Below are positions 42,560 to 50,588 of a stretch of DNA of 64,000 nt, in pieces. The notes beneath the pieces were generated by a model. That model was not told where the DNA came from, searched no databases, and worked only from the letters and a program-made list of their open reading frames with translations. A program made the translations under genes and the position numbers. How positions within the stretch are numbered: position 1 is the stretch's first letter; each line of letters opens with the position of its first letter. This DNA comes from JAXDMK01 sp963790325 (lineage in GTDB: Bacteria > Actinomycetota > Acidimicrobiia > Acidimicrobiales > AC-14). The stretch lies in contig CAWBNY010000002.1 of assembly GCA_963790325.1 (NCBI GenBank), forward strand, positions 806,001 through 870,000, written 5' to 3'.

Positions 42560-44829
42560 GCCGCCAGCCGGTCGATGCCCGCCTCGTACTCGACCGCCGG
42601 CCGCCGCCCTTCGGCCCGCCTCCGGCCGGCTTCGCCCATCGCCGCCGCCAGCCGACGGTCGCCGAGGACCTCGACCAAAGCGTCGGCCAGGGCGAGCGTG
42701 TCCTCGGCCGGCACCAGGCGGCCGCTGGAGGCGTCGACCAGCTCCCGCATGCCCCCCACGTCGGAGGCGACCACGGCCCGGCCCCGGGCCATGGCCTCGA
42801 GGACGATCCGGGGCAGTCCCTCCGACCGGGACGGCAGCACCAGGCACGTCGAGCGGTCGAGGAGGGCGGCCAGGTCGGCCTGGGGCATCGGCTGGAGGGG
42901 GCGGACGGACGCCAGGGCGCCGTCGTCGGCCGCCAGCCGGGCCTGGAGCTGGTCGCCCATGCTGCCCGCCCCCACCAGGAGCAGCTCGGCGTCGGGAACC
43001 CTCGCCACCACCGCCGGCCAGGCGTCGAGGAGGACGTCGATCGCCTTGTAGCGCTCGAGGACCCCGACGAAGGCGGCCACCGGCCGGTCGGGCGGGGCCG
43101 CGCACGGGGCGTCGAGGAAGACGTCGAACTCGCTGTAGGTCACGTGCCGGTCGAGGGGGCCGGCGTAGCCGACGGCGCGGGCCAGCTCCTCGAGGGCGAC
43201 GCTGACGGCCCGCACCCGGTCGGCTCGACGCAAGGCCCAGGCCGCGGCGCGGTCGGCCGGGGGGGCGAGCAGGCGGCGGCGGGTGCTGCCGTAGAGGCGG
43301 GCGGCGGTGCGCCAGTCGCCGTGCAGCTCGATCTGGACGAGGGGCCGGAACCGGCGGGGGAGGAGTGTGCGGGCGACCACCACGCCGAGCCCCTCGAACG
43401 GGCTCTGGCAGACGACCACCGTCGGCCCGCGGCCGGCGGCGGCGGCGACGGCCAGCAGCGGCCCCACGCCGTAGAAGAGGGCGGCGCCCACCGGCGGCCG
43501 CAGCGGGGGCAGGAACAGGGCCCGGACACCGGCGACCCGGCGCAGCCCGGCCGGCCCGGTGCATATCGAGAGCTGGCGGAAGCGGCGGGCGTGGATGGCG
43601 AGCTTGCGCCGCTGCACGTCGCCCGGCGGCCACGGTACGCCCCGCCGGCCGAGGTAGACGGCCCGCGGCCGCTCCTCGTCCTGCGGTCGGGGTCGGCCGC
43701 GGGCGGAGCCCGTCAACCGGTGGAGCAGCCCCTCGACCTCGGACGCGCACCGGTCGAAGCCCCACGCCTTCCCCGCCTCCGCGGCCCGGGCCGAGAGGTG
43801 GGCGAGGGTGTCGGGGTGGCGGCGCAGGTCGTCGAAGGCGGCCGCGAAGGTGGGGGCGTCGCCCGGGTCGACCAGCCGTCCGTTGTCACCGTCGACGATC
43901 ACCTCCACCACGCCTCCGGCGGGCGTGGTCACCACCGGCGTGCCCGCCACCAGCGCCTCGATGACCACATGGGGCAGACCTTCGTAGGCGGTGGCGCTGA
44001 CCAGGGCGTCGGCCGCCGCCAGCCGGGCCATGACCTCGTCGTGGGCCAGGGCGCCCTCGAAGCGCACCCGCCGGCCCAGCCCGGCCCCGTCCACCCGGGC
44101 CCGGAGGGCATCCTCCTCGGGACCGGTGCCGACGATGTCGAGCGTCACCGACTCGTCGGTGAGGGCGAGGGCGGCGAGGAGGACGTCGATCCGCTTGTGG
44201 GCCACCAGCCGGCCGACGAAGACCAGCCGCAACCCACCGCCGGGTGCGACCGCCCGCCCGCCGGCGACGGCCGGCGCGACCACCGCGTTGCGGATCACCG
44301 CCACCGGCGTCCGGCCGCCGACCCACCCGTCGACCACCCCTTCCAGATACCGGCTGGGGACGACGACCGTCGACGCCCGGCGGGCGGTCCAGGACCGCAC
44401 CCGCCGCATGGCCCGCAGCCTCGGCGGCCCGCCCCGGTCCTCTTGGAACTCGTCGAAGCCGAGGTCGGTCAGGCCCAGGCGCCGTCCCCGCTCCCACGCC
44501 CGGTCGCCGGGGACCTTCAGCACCACCGGTCGCCGGGCCAGGCGGGCGCCGGCGACGGCCGGCAGATCGAGGCCGGCGGCGTACACCACGTCGACGTCCC
44601 GCCGGTGTCGGATCAGCCACCACCCGGCGGCCGCGCTCCGCACCGGCCACGGCCATCGCCGCGGGTGTCGCACCAGCTCCGGCCCCTTCTCCGTCCGTCC
44701 GCGGTCGGTGAGGCTGAGCACCGTCACCTGGTGGCCCCGGCCCCGGAGCGCCCGGGCCAGGTCGGCCGCGTGGGTAGCCGGACCCCCGATGTCCGGCGGG
44801 AATATCCCAGAGGCGATGACCACCCGCAC
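42523..44829 (-). CDS. Tandem fusion of two family 4 glycosyltransferases
   Basis: A 768-residue protein with two complete GT-B units. Unit 1 (about 1-385): VIASGIFPPDIGGPATHAADL, VVVPSRYLEGVVDGW, LRLVFVGRLVAHKRIDVLLAAL, and ATAYEGLPHVVIEALVAGTPVV. Unit 2 (about 395-768): LSICTGPAGLRRVAGV, VQIELHGDWRTAARLYG, VAAFVGVLERYKAIDVLLDA, ELLLVGAGSMGDQL, and PSRSEGLPRIVLEAMARGRAVV. Both keep the EX7E donor site, so one chain could add two successive sugars. The GTG at 44829 is chosen as the first start adjoining the fold (TTG at 44841 is an alternative); longer frames upstream run into the divergent promoter. Confidence 0.85.
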   Translation of the reverse strand: MRVVIASGIFPPDIGGPATHAADLARALRGRGHQVTVLSLTDRGRTEKGPELVRHPRRWPWPVRSAAAGWWLIRHRRDVDVVYAAGLDLPAVAGARLARRPVVLKVPGDRAWERGRRLGLTDLGFDEFQEDRGGPPRLRAMRRVRSWTARRASTVVVPSRYLEGVVDGWVGGRTPVAVIRNAVVAPAVAGGRAVAPGGGLRLVFVGRLVAHKRIDVLLAALALTDESVTLDIVGTGPEEDALRARVDGAGLGRRVRFEGALAHDEVMARLAAADALVSATAYEGLPHVVIEALVAGTPVVTTPAGGVVEVIVDGDNGRLVDPGDAPTFAAAFDDLRRHPDTLAHLSARAAEAGKAWGFDRCASEVEGLLHRLTGSARGRPRPQDEERPRAVYLGRRGVPWPPGDVQRRKLAIHARRFRQLSICTGPAGLRRVAGVRALFLPPLRPPVGAALFYGVGPLLAVAAAAGRGPTVVVCQSPFEGLGVVVARTLLPRRFRPLVQIELHGDWRTAARLYGSTRRRLLAPPADRAAAWALRRADRVRAVSVALEELARAVGYAGPLDRHVTYSEFDVFLDAPCAAPPDRPVAAFVGVLERYKAIDVLLDAWPAVVARVPDAELLLVGAGSMGDQLQARLAADDGALASVRPLQPMPQADLAALLDRSTCLVLPSRSEGLPRIVLEAMARGRAVVASDVGGMRELVDASSGRLVPAEDTLALADALVEVLGDRRLAAAMGEAGRRRAEGRRPAVEYEAGIDRLAAWVLGAGVGPRR

Positions 44830-44928
44830 CGCCGCCAACGGTACCGGTGGTCGGTCGCCGCCGGGATTGTTCCGAGCCGGCCTGCCCGGGTAGGCACGCA
44901 GAGGCGGGTTTCGGGCCTCCCCCGGGAG

Positions 44929-44934
44929 TAGCAT
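44929..44934 (+). promoter_or_regulatory. Candidate -10 element (TAGCAT) for the Wzc-like gene
   Basis: TAGCAT ends 7 nt before the ATG at 44942, in the 112-nt gap divergent from the GT4-GT4 fusion gene. Confidence 0.45.
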
Positions 44935-44941
44935 CGCCCGC

Positions 44942-46675
44942 ATGTCGGAGGAGTCCGCTCGCACCGTCGAGCTCCGTGACTACCTCGACGTCCTGCGGCG
45001 GCGCAAGTGGGTCCTGATCGTCGCCTTGGCCGTCGTCGTGTCCATCGGAGTGTTCCGGTCCGCCCGCCAGACCAAGATCTACCGCTCCACCGGCCAGATC
45101 CTGCTGTCGGTCGACGGCGCCGACAACGTCCTCACCCAGCTCTCCATCATCCAGGGCCAGGCCATCCGGGAGAAGGTGAAGGTGCTGGTCCCCGGGGTCA
45201 ACGCGCCGTCGGCCACCCGGGGCGACGGTGTCCGCATCGTCAACATCTCGGTCGAGAGCCCCGACCCGCAGATGGCCAAGGCCGGCGTCAGCGCCTACAT
45301 CGCCACCTACATCGAGTTCCGTCAGGAGCAGCGGCTCAAGCAGCTGGCGGCCACCACCGAGCAGACCCGGACCCGCATCGCCGAGCTGTCCGACCAGGTC
45401 AACAAGCTCACGGACGATTACGAGACCGGGTTGGCCGACATCGAGGCGCGAGCGGTGTCCGTGCCGGGGGAGAGCACCTCGGAGGCCGCCGCCCGCAACA
45501 GCCAGCTGGCCCGTGAGCGGCGGGAGCTCGACCTCGATCTCAAGTCCCGCCGCGACGCGCTCCAGCGCGACCAGCTCCAGCTCGAGAGCAAGCTGTTCGA
45601 GCTCGAATCGGCCACCGACATCACCACCCCCGCGGCGGAGATCGTCAACGACGCGTCCGACGGCCGCAAGGTCCGTCCCGACCCGATCTCGGCCGGCATC
45701 TCGGCCGGCGTGCTCGGCCTCATCCTCGGCGTCGCCCTCGCCTTCCTCTTCGAGTACCTCGACGAGTCCATCAAGACGAAGGACGACGTCCAACGGGCGG
45801 TGGGCACCAAGGTGCCGGTGGTCGCCACCATCCCCGCCATCACCGAGTGGCGCGACCGCTCCAAGACGGAGGTGGTGTCGCTCTCCGCCCCGCGGTCCTC
45901 GGCGGCCGAGGCCTACCGCGCCCTGCGCACGACGGTGCAGTTCGCGGGGCTGGAGAACCCGGTCAACGTGATCGCCATCACCAGCCCCACCGCCGGGGAG
46001 GGCAAGACCACGGCCCTGGCCAACCTGGCCGTGGTCGTGGCCGGTGCCGGCCGCCGGGTGGTCATGCTCGACTGCGACCTGCGCCGGCCCCGCATCCACC
46101 AGTTCTTCGGGATGTCGAACGAGGTGGGGTTCACCTCGTGGATCATCGGCGACGCGCCGCTCTCGGCCGCCCTCAAGGAGGTCCCCGGCATCCGCCGGTT
46201 GTCGCTGATGGCCTCCGGTCCCATCCCCCCCAACCCGTCGGAGCTGCTGTCCTCCCGGCGGTTCCCCGAGCTCGTCCGCACCCTGCAGTCGGAGGGGGCC
46301 CTGGTCCTCATCGACACCCCGCCCCTGCTGCCGGTCACCGACGCCGCCGTCATCGCCCGCTCGATCGACATCGCCTTCATGGTCACCATGGCCGGCAGGG
46401 GCACCCGCAAGCACCTGCGCCAGGCGATGGAGATCCTCGACCAGGTCGACGCCCCGGTCGGCGGCCTGGTCCTCAACGGGGTGGACCCCGACCGCCAGTC
46501 GTACTACGAGGGCACCTACTCGTACTACGGGGAGGCGCCGAAGCCCCCGCCGTCGCAGCGCCGCACCCGCCGGGCGGACGACCTCCCCGGCCCGCCGGCG
46601 GAGCCGGCCGCCACCGGCCGGTCCAACGGCGCCGGCGAGCGCGAACCCCGCAACCCGAAGCCGACCAAGGCCTGA
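44942..46675 (+). CDS. Wzz/Wzc-type polysaccharide co-polymerase with bacterial tyrosine kinase domain
   Basis: A 577-residue protein controlling chain length and export. Residues 23-38 and 252-271 are membrane spans flanking an extracellular Wzz domain with a coiled coil (about 130-225). The cytoplasmic BY-kinase has Walker A SPTAGEGKTT (348-357), Walker A' VVMLDCDLRRPR with D377 and D379, and Walker B ALVLIDTPPLLP. The C-terminal SYYEGTYSYYGE is a Tyr cluster, the usual autophosphorylation target; the LMW phosphatase encoded at 49865 could reverse it. It stands directly upstream of a paralogue. Confidence 0.93.
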   Translation: MSEESARTVELRDYLDVLRRRKWVLIVALAVVVSIGVFRSARQTKIYRSTGQILLSVDGADNVLTQLSIIQGQAIREKVKVLVPGVNAPSATRGDGVRIVNISVESPDPQMAKAGVSAYIATYIEFRQEQRLKQLAATTEQTRTRIAELSDQVNKLTDDYETGLADIEARAVSVPGESTSEAAARNSQLARERRELDLDLKSRRDALQRDQLQLESKLFELESATDITTPAAEIVNDASDGRKVRPDPISAGISAGVLGLILGVALAFLFEYLDESIKTKDDVQRAVGTKVPVVATIPAITEWRDRSKTEVVSLSAPRSSAAEAYRALRTTVQFAGLENPVNVIAITSPTAGEGKTTALANLAVVVAGAGRRVVMLDCDLRRPRIHQFFGMSNEVGFTSWIIGDAPLSAALKEVPGIRRLSLMASGPIPPNPSELLSSRRFPELVRTLQSEGALVLIDTPPLLPVTDAAVIARSIDIAFMVTMAGRGTRKHLRQAMEILDQVDAPVGGLVLNGVDPDRQSYYEGTYSYYGEAPKPPPSQRRTRRADDLPGPPAEPAATGRSNGAGEREPRNPKPTKA

Positions 46676-46712
46676 GCGGGCGGGCCGGCGTGGGGTAGCG
46701 CCGCGCCGTCGG

Positions 46713-46718
46713 TACCAT
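46713..46718 (+). promoter_or_regulatory. Candidate -10 element (TACCAT) for the second Wzc-like gene
   Basis: TACCAT ends 7 nt before the ATG at 46726, so the paralogue may be transcribed separately from the first. Confidence 0.4.
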
Positions 46719-46725
46719 CTCCGCG

Positions 46726-48372
46726 ATGCCCGCCGCCGCCAAGGGAGAGGGACGGGTCTGGCAGTACCTCCTCGGAGTGTGGCGCCGCCGGGTCGCGATC
46801 GTGCTGGCCGTGCTGGTCATCGTCGGCTTCTCGATGGTGATCTCGTCCTCCCGGCCGACGGTGTACGAGGCCACCGCCGAGGTGCTGGTGCAGAGCAGCG
46901 GGGTGGAGCTGGCTCTCGACCCCAACTCCCGGCCCCGCACCGACCCCGACCGGCTGGTGGAGACCGAGATCCGCATCCTCAACAGCCCACCCGTGAAGGA
47001 CTCGGTACGAGTCGCCATCGGCGAGGCCCCCGAGGTGTCGGCCCGGCCCGCCGGCGACGCCGACGTCATCGCCATCCGGGCTCGCAGCGGCAGCGCCGAG
47101 CGGGCGGCCACCACCGCCAACGCCTACGCCGACGCCTACATGCGGGTCCGCACCCAGCAGACCGACGAGGCCATCAACGCCGCCGCCACCGAGATCCAGA
47201 AGCGGATCAGCGAGCTCCAGCCCCGGATCGACAGCACCCAGGGCGACGAGCAGCAGTCCCTGTCCCTGCAGCAGACGGCACTGCGCCAGCAGCTCGACCG
47301 GGTCCAGGTCCTCCGGGTGGTCAAGAGCGGCAGCGCCCGGGTGGTCACCTCGGCCGCCCTGCCCACCGCCCCCGTCTCGCCCCGCCCGGGCCGGGCCGGC
47401 CTGCTGGCGGGCCTCGCCGGCCTGGGCCTGGCGGTGGCCGTCGCCCTCCTGCTGGAGAAGATGGACGACTCCCTCCGCTCCAAGGACCAGCTGGCCCGGG
47501 CCACCGACCTCCCGGTGCTGGCCACCATCCCCACCGTGGCCAGCGGCCTCTCCCTGGGCCGGCCGTCGGTGGTGTCGCTCACGACACCCCGATCACCCGC
47601 CACCGAGGCCTATCGCACCCTGCGCACGGCGGTGCAGTTCCTCCCCCTCGAGGGGGTCACGATGATCCAGGTCACCAGCCCCACCGCCGGCGACGGCAAG
47701 ACCACCACGCTGGCCAACCTGGGCGTCGCCCTGGCCCGGGCCGGCCAGCAGGTGGCGCTGGTGTGCTGCGACCTGCGCCGGCCCCGGCTCCACGAGTTCT
47801 TCGGGATGACCAACGACGTCGGGTTCACCTCGGTGCTGCTGGGCAAGGTCCCCCTCAGCGCCGCCCTCCAACAGGTCCCCGACCAGGACCGCCTCTACGT
47901 CCTCGCCTCGGGACCGCTCCCGCCCAACCCGTCGGAGCTGCTCTCGTCCCGCCGGGCCCGGGAGGTGCTGGCGTCGTTGCGGGCGGAGGCGGAGATCGTC
48001 CTCATCGACTCGCCCCCCGTCCTGCCGGTGAGCGACGCCATGATCATCGCCGGCCTGGTCGACGTCACCTTCGTCGTGTGCGCCGCCGACCGGACGTCCA
48101 CCCGCGACGTCACCCGGGCGGTGGAGCAGCTGCGCCAGGTGGGTGCCCCCCTGGTCGGTGCCATCCTCAACGGGGCCGGTCCCGAGTCCGCCTACGGCGG
48201 CAAGTACGGCTACGACACCCTCGAACCCGACCCGCCCCCCGCCGCCTCCCCGTCGAAGTCGTCGAAGGGCTCGAAGGCGAGGCCGCCCAAGCCGTTCAAG
48301 GGGGCGGCGAAGGAGCTACCCGCGGGCCCACCCGTCGACCGCGACCAGGTGCCGAAACGCTCGAAGCTGTAG
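46726..48372 (+). CDS. Second Wzz/Wzc-like protein with altered Walker A' and no tyrosine cluster
   Basis: A 548-residue paralogue of the preceding protein. It has membrane spans at about 23-40 and 225-243, an extracellular coiled-coil region, and a P-loop domain: Walker A SPTAGDGKTTT (318-328), Walker B EIVLIDSPPVLP. In Walker A' the first Asp is replaced by Cys (VALVCCDLRRPR, C347; the second Asp, D349, is kept). The tail is Lys/Pro/Ser-rich with only YGGKYGYD where the first protein has its Tyr cluster. It may be a non-kinase co-polymerase or a partner of the first protein. Confidence 0.88.
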   Translation: MPAAAKGEGRVWQYLLGVWRRRVAIVLAVLVIVGFSMVISSSRPTVYEATAEVLVQSSGVELALDPNSRPRTDPDRLVETEIRILNSPPVKDSVRVAIGEAPEVSARPAGDADVIAIRARSGSAERAATTANAYADAYMRVRTQQTDEAINAAATEIQKRISELQPRIDSTQGDEQQSLSLQQTALRQQLDRVQVLRVVKSGSARVVTSAALPTAPVSPRPGRAGLLAGLAGLGLAVAVALLLEKMDDSLRSKDQLARATDLPVLATIPTVASGLSLGRPSVVSLTTPRSPATEAYRTLRTAVQFLPLEGVTMIQVTSPTAGDGKTTTLANLGVALARAGQQVALVCCDLRRPRLHEFFGMTNDVGFTSVLLGKVPLSAALQQVPDQDRLYVLASGPLPPNPSELLSSRRAREVLASLRAEAEIVLIDSPPVLPVSDAMIIAGLVDVTFVVCAADRTSTRDVTRAVEQLRQVGAPLVGAILNGAGPESAYGGKYGYDTLEPDPPPAASPSKSSKGSKARPPKPFKGAAKELPAGPPVDRDQVPKRSKL

Positions 48373-48405
48373 TCGCGGCGCCGCCGGCCACGCTCGGCCC
48401 CCCTG

Positions 48406-49680
48406 TCACAGGTACTCCACATGGGGCCCCGCCGGGAGGCGGTGACGGGTGTCGAGGACGAAGCGGGCCGACCGGAACACGACGTCGAAGTCGAATGTGT
48501 CGTGGTCGGTGAGCAGGACGACGGCGTCGGCTGCGGCCAGCTCCTCGGCGGTCGCCTCCACCCGCACCACCCGGCCGTCGGTGTGCTCGTCGAGGACGTG
48601 GGGGTCGGCGGCCCTGACCTCGGCCCCCAGGCCCAGGAGGCGGTCGGCCACCACCACCGCCGGGGACTGGCGGTCGTCGCTGGTGTTGGCCTTGTAGGCC
48701 AGGCCGAGGAGCAGGACCCGGCTCCCGTTGACCGACCGCCGGATGCGGTTGAGGGCGAGGACCAGCCGCTGGACCACGAAGTCGGGCATGTGGTCGTTGA
48801 CGTCGTTGGCCAGCTCGATGAGGCGGAACTGCTGGCCCAGGAGCCGGCGCACCCGCCACGACAGGTAGCTGGGGTCGATGGGCAGGCAGTGGCCGCCGAC
48901 GCCCGGCCCGGGGGTGAAGCGCATGAACCCGAACGGCTTGGTGGAGGCGGCGTCGATGGCCTCCCACACGTCGACCCCTAGGTCGGCGGCGAACATGGCC
49001 AACTCGTTGACCAGGGCGATGTTGACGTGCCGGAACGTGTTCTCCAGCAGCTTCACCATCTCCGCCACCTTGGGACTCGACACCGGCACCGTCGTCTCGA
49101 CGATCGAGTCGTAGAACCCCTGCACCGCGGCCAGGGAGGCGGCGTCGATGCCCGACACCACCTTGGGCGTGGTGACCAGCCCGTGGGTGCGGTTGCCGGG
49201 GTCGATGCGCTCCGGGCTGTACCCGAGGTGGAAGTCGGCCCCCGCCTCCAGCCCCGAGCCCGCCTCCAGGATGGGTGCCACCAGCTCCTCGGTGGTGCCC
49301 GGGTAGGTGGTGGACTCGAGCACCACGGTGGCGCCCGGCCGCAGGTAGCGGGCGATGGTCGCGGTGCCCTCCTCGATGTAGGACAGGTCGGGGGCGCCGT
49401 CGCTCAGGGGGGTGGGGACGGTGATCACGGCCACGTCGAAGTCGGCGCACGCCTCGGGCTCCAGCGAGGCCCGGTAGCGGCCGGAGTCCACCGCCGCCTG
49501 CAGGACGGCGGAGGGCACGTCCTCCACGTAGGACTCGCCCCCGTTGAGGCGCTTGACCCGGTGCTCATCGACGTCGAGGCCGACGACCGTCCATCCCACC
49601 TCCAGCGCCCGCATGGCCAGGGGAAGGCCCACGTAGCCCTGTCCGACGACGACGACCTTGCCGTAGTGCGACTCACTCAT
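48406..49680 (-). CDS. Nucleotide-sugar dehydrogenase (UDP-glucose/UDP-GlcNAc/ManNAc 6-dehydrogenase family)
   Basis: A 424-residue NAD-dependent enzyme oxidising C6 of a UDP-sugar to the uronic acid. NAD loop VVVVGQGYVGLPLAMRA (9-25), the ESTTYPGTTEEL strand, the substrate helix VAEMVKLLENTFRHVNIALVNE, and the catalytic Cys 265 in GPGVGGHCLPIDPSYLSW. The WbpA/WecC-like pattern points to an N-acetylhexosamine substrate, but this is not certain. A UDP-glucuronate 4-epimerase-like gene lies at 58084. ATG at 49680; the gene is divergent from the phosphatase gene. Confidence 0.92.
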   Translation of the reverse strand: MSESHYGKVVVVGQGYVGLPLAMRALEVGWTVVGLDVDEHRVKRLNGGESYVEDVPSAVLQAAVDSGRYRASLEPEACADFDVAVITVPTPLSDGAPDLSYIEEGTATIARYLRPGATVVLESTTYPGTTEELVAPILEAGSGLEAGADFHLGYSPERIDPGNRTHGLVTTPKVVSGIDAASLAAVQGFYDSIVETTVPVSSPKVAEMVKLLENTFRHVNIALVNELAMFAADLGVDVWEAIDAASTKPFGFMRFTPGPGVGGHCLPIDPSYLSWRVRRLLGQQFRLIELANDVNDHMPDFVVQRLVLALNRIRRSVNGSRVLLLGLAYKANTSDDRQSPAVVVADRLLGLGAEVRAADPHVLDEHTDGRVVRVEATAEELAAADAVVLLTDHDTFDFDVVFRSARFVLDTRHRLPAGPHVEYL

Positions 49681-49851
49681 GGGATGTTCAGCACCTCTCG
49701 CTCGCCGTGGCTCCCCAGCTCCGCCGCACTCGCCGAGGCTGCGGATGTCACGCCCCGGACCGCTCCGAGTGGTCCGACGCGTGGCCGTCTCCCCGCATCT
49801 TCGCGCGCTCGCCCGGCCCTCGCATGCAGGATCCGGGTCGCCGACCGCCGT

Positions 49852-49857
49852 TAGACT
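49852..49857 (+). promoter_or_regulatory. Candidate -10 element (TAGACT) for the LMW phosphatase gene
   Basis: TAGACT ends 7 nt before the ATC codon at 49865, the point where homologous LMW phosphatases begin. Confidence 0.4.
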
Positions 49858-49864
49858 CGGTCCC

Positions 49865-50431
49865 ATCGACGTTCTCATCCTCTGCACAGGCAACATCTGC
49901 CGTTCCCCGGCCGCGGAGGCGATGCTCCGCCACCGGGTCGACGCCCTGGGGGTCGAGGCCCGCATCCGGTCGGCCGGCCTCCTCGACGACGGCCGTCCGG
50001 CCCACACCAGCAGCATCGACACGCTGGCCGGCCGGGGTCTCGACATCACCGCCCACCGCAGCCGTCGCCTCACCGCCTCGTCCGTGCGCAGCGCCGACCT
50101 GGTGCTGGGCATGGCCCGGGAGCACGTCCGGGAGGCGGTGGTGATGGTGCCGGCCGCGTTCCCCAAGGTGTTCACCCTCAAGGAGCTCGTGCGGCGGGGC
50201 GAGGCCATCGGCCCCCGGCCGGCCGATGTGACCCTGGCCGACTGGCTGGCCCGGGTCCATGCCGGGCGCACGTCGTCCGACCTGCTGGGCAACTCCGACA
50301 CCGACGACGTGGCCGACCCCATCGGCCTGCCCCGGGTCGCCTACCAGCGCATGGCCGTCGAGCTCGACGACCAGCTCGACCGCCTGGCTGCCCTCATCTG
50401 GGCCCCCCGGTTCGACCGCGCCCTGTCGTGA
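49865..50431 (+). CDS. Low-molecular-weight protein-tyrosine phosphatase
   Basis: About 188 residues. The CX5R catalytic loop CTGNICRS begins at the seventh residue (C7, R13), so homologues would start at IDVLILCTGN, here coded by ATC (49865). A TAGACT hexamer 7 nt before this ATC supports it as a leaderless start or a misread ATG. The nearest standard in-frame start, GTG at 49781, would add 28 residues without obvious function. The likely substrate is the tyrosine-phosphorylated Wzc-like kinase encoded 3 kb upstream, but in Actinobacteria this phosphatase gene is also a normal neighbour of glyA. The start is unresolved. Confidence 0.85.
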   Translation: MDVLILCTGNICRSPAAEAMLRHRVDALGVEARIRSAGLLDDGRPAHTSSIDTLAGRGLDITAHRSRRLTASSVRSADLVLGMAREHVREAVVMVPAAFPKVFTLKELVRRGEAIGPRPADVTLADWLARVHAGRTSSDLLGNSDTDDVADPIGLPRVAYQRMAVELDDQLDRLAALIWAPRFDRALS

Positions 50432-50442
50432 GGGCCGCACAC

Positions 50443-50549
50443 GGAAGCAAGGCTTCCTCGGCGCGGTGTTCGGAGCTCCGGACGGCCGGCGGGGCCGGCC
50501 GTCCTCCGCGGTCGTCGTCGCCCGGCAGCCACGGGGGGCCGCCGGCGGC
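50443..50549. promoter_or_regulatory. Hairpin-dense leader between the phosphatase gene and glyA
   Basis: The 157-nt gap holds a 6-bp stem with a 3-nt loop (GGAAGC, AAG, GCTTCC; 50443-50457), a palindrome CGGAGCTCCG (50471-50480), an 11-bp stem with GGG loop (50480-50504), and a palindrome GCCGCCGGCGGC (50538-50549). No T-tract follows, so a classical terminator is uncertain; a structured glyA leader is the alternative. No known riboswitch was recognised. Confidence 0.5.
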
Positions 50550-50588
50550 GGCGGGCGTGGCCGCCGGCCAGATCGACGGCGGCCGCGC

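Noticed and set aside
50443..50549. Known riboswitch upstream of glyA
   Set aside because: Strong stems are present but no conserved core of a glycine, SAM or tetrahydrofolate riboswitch could be recognised.
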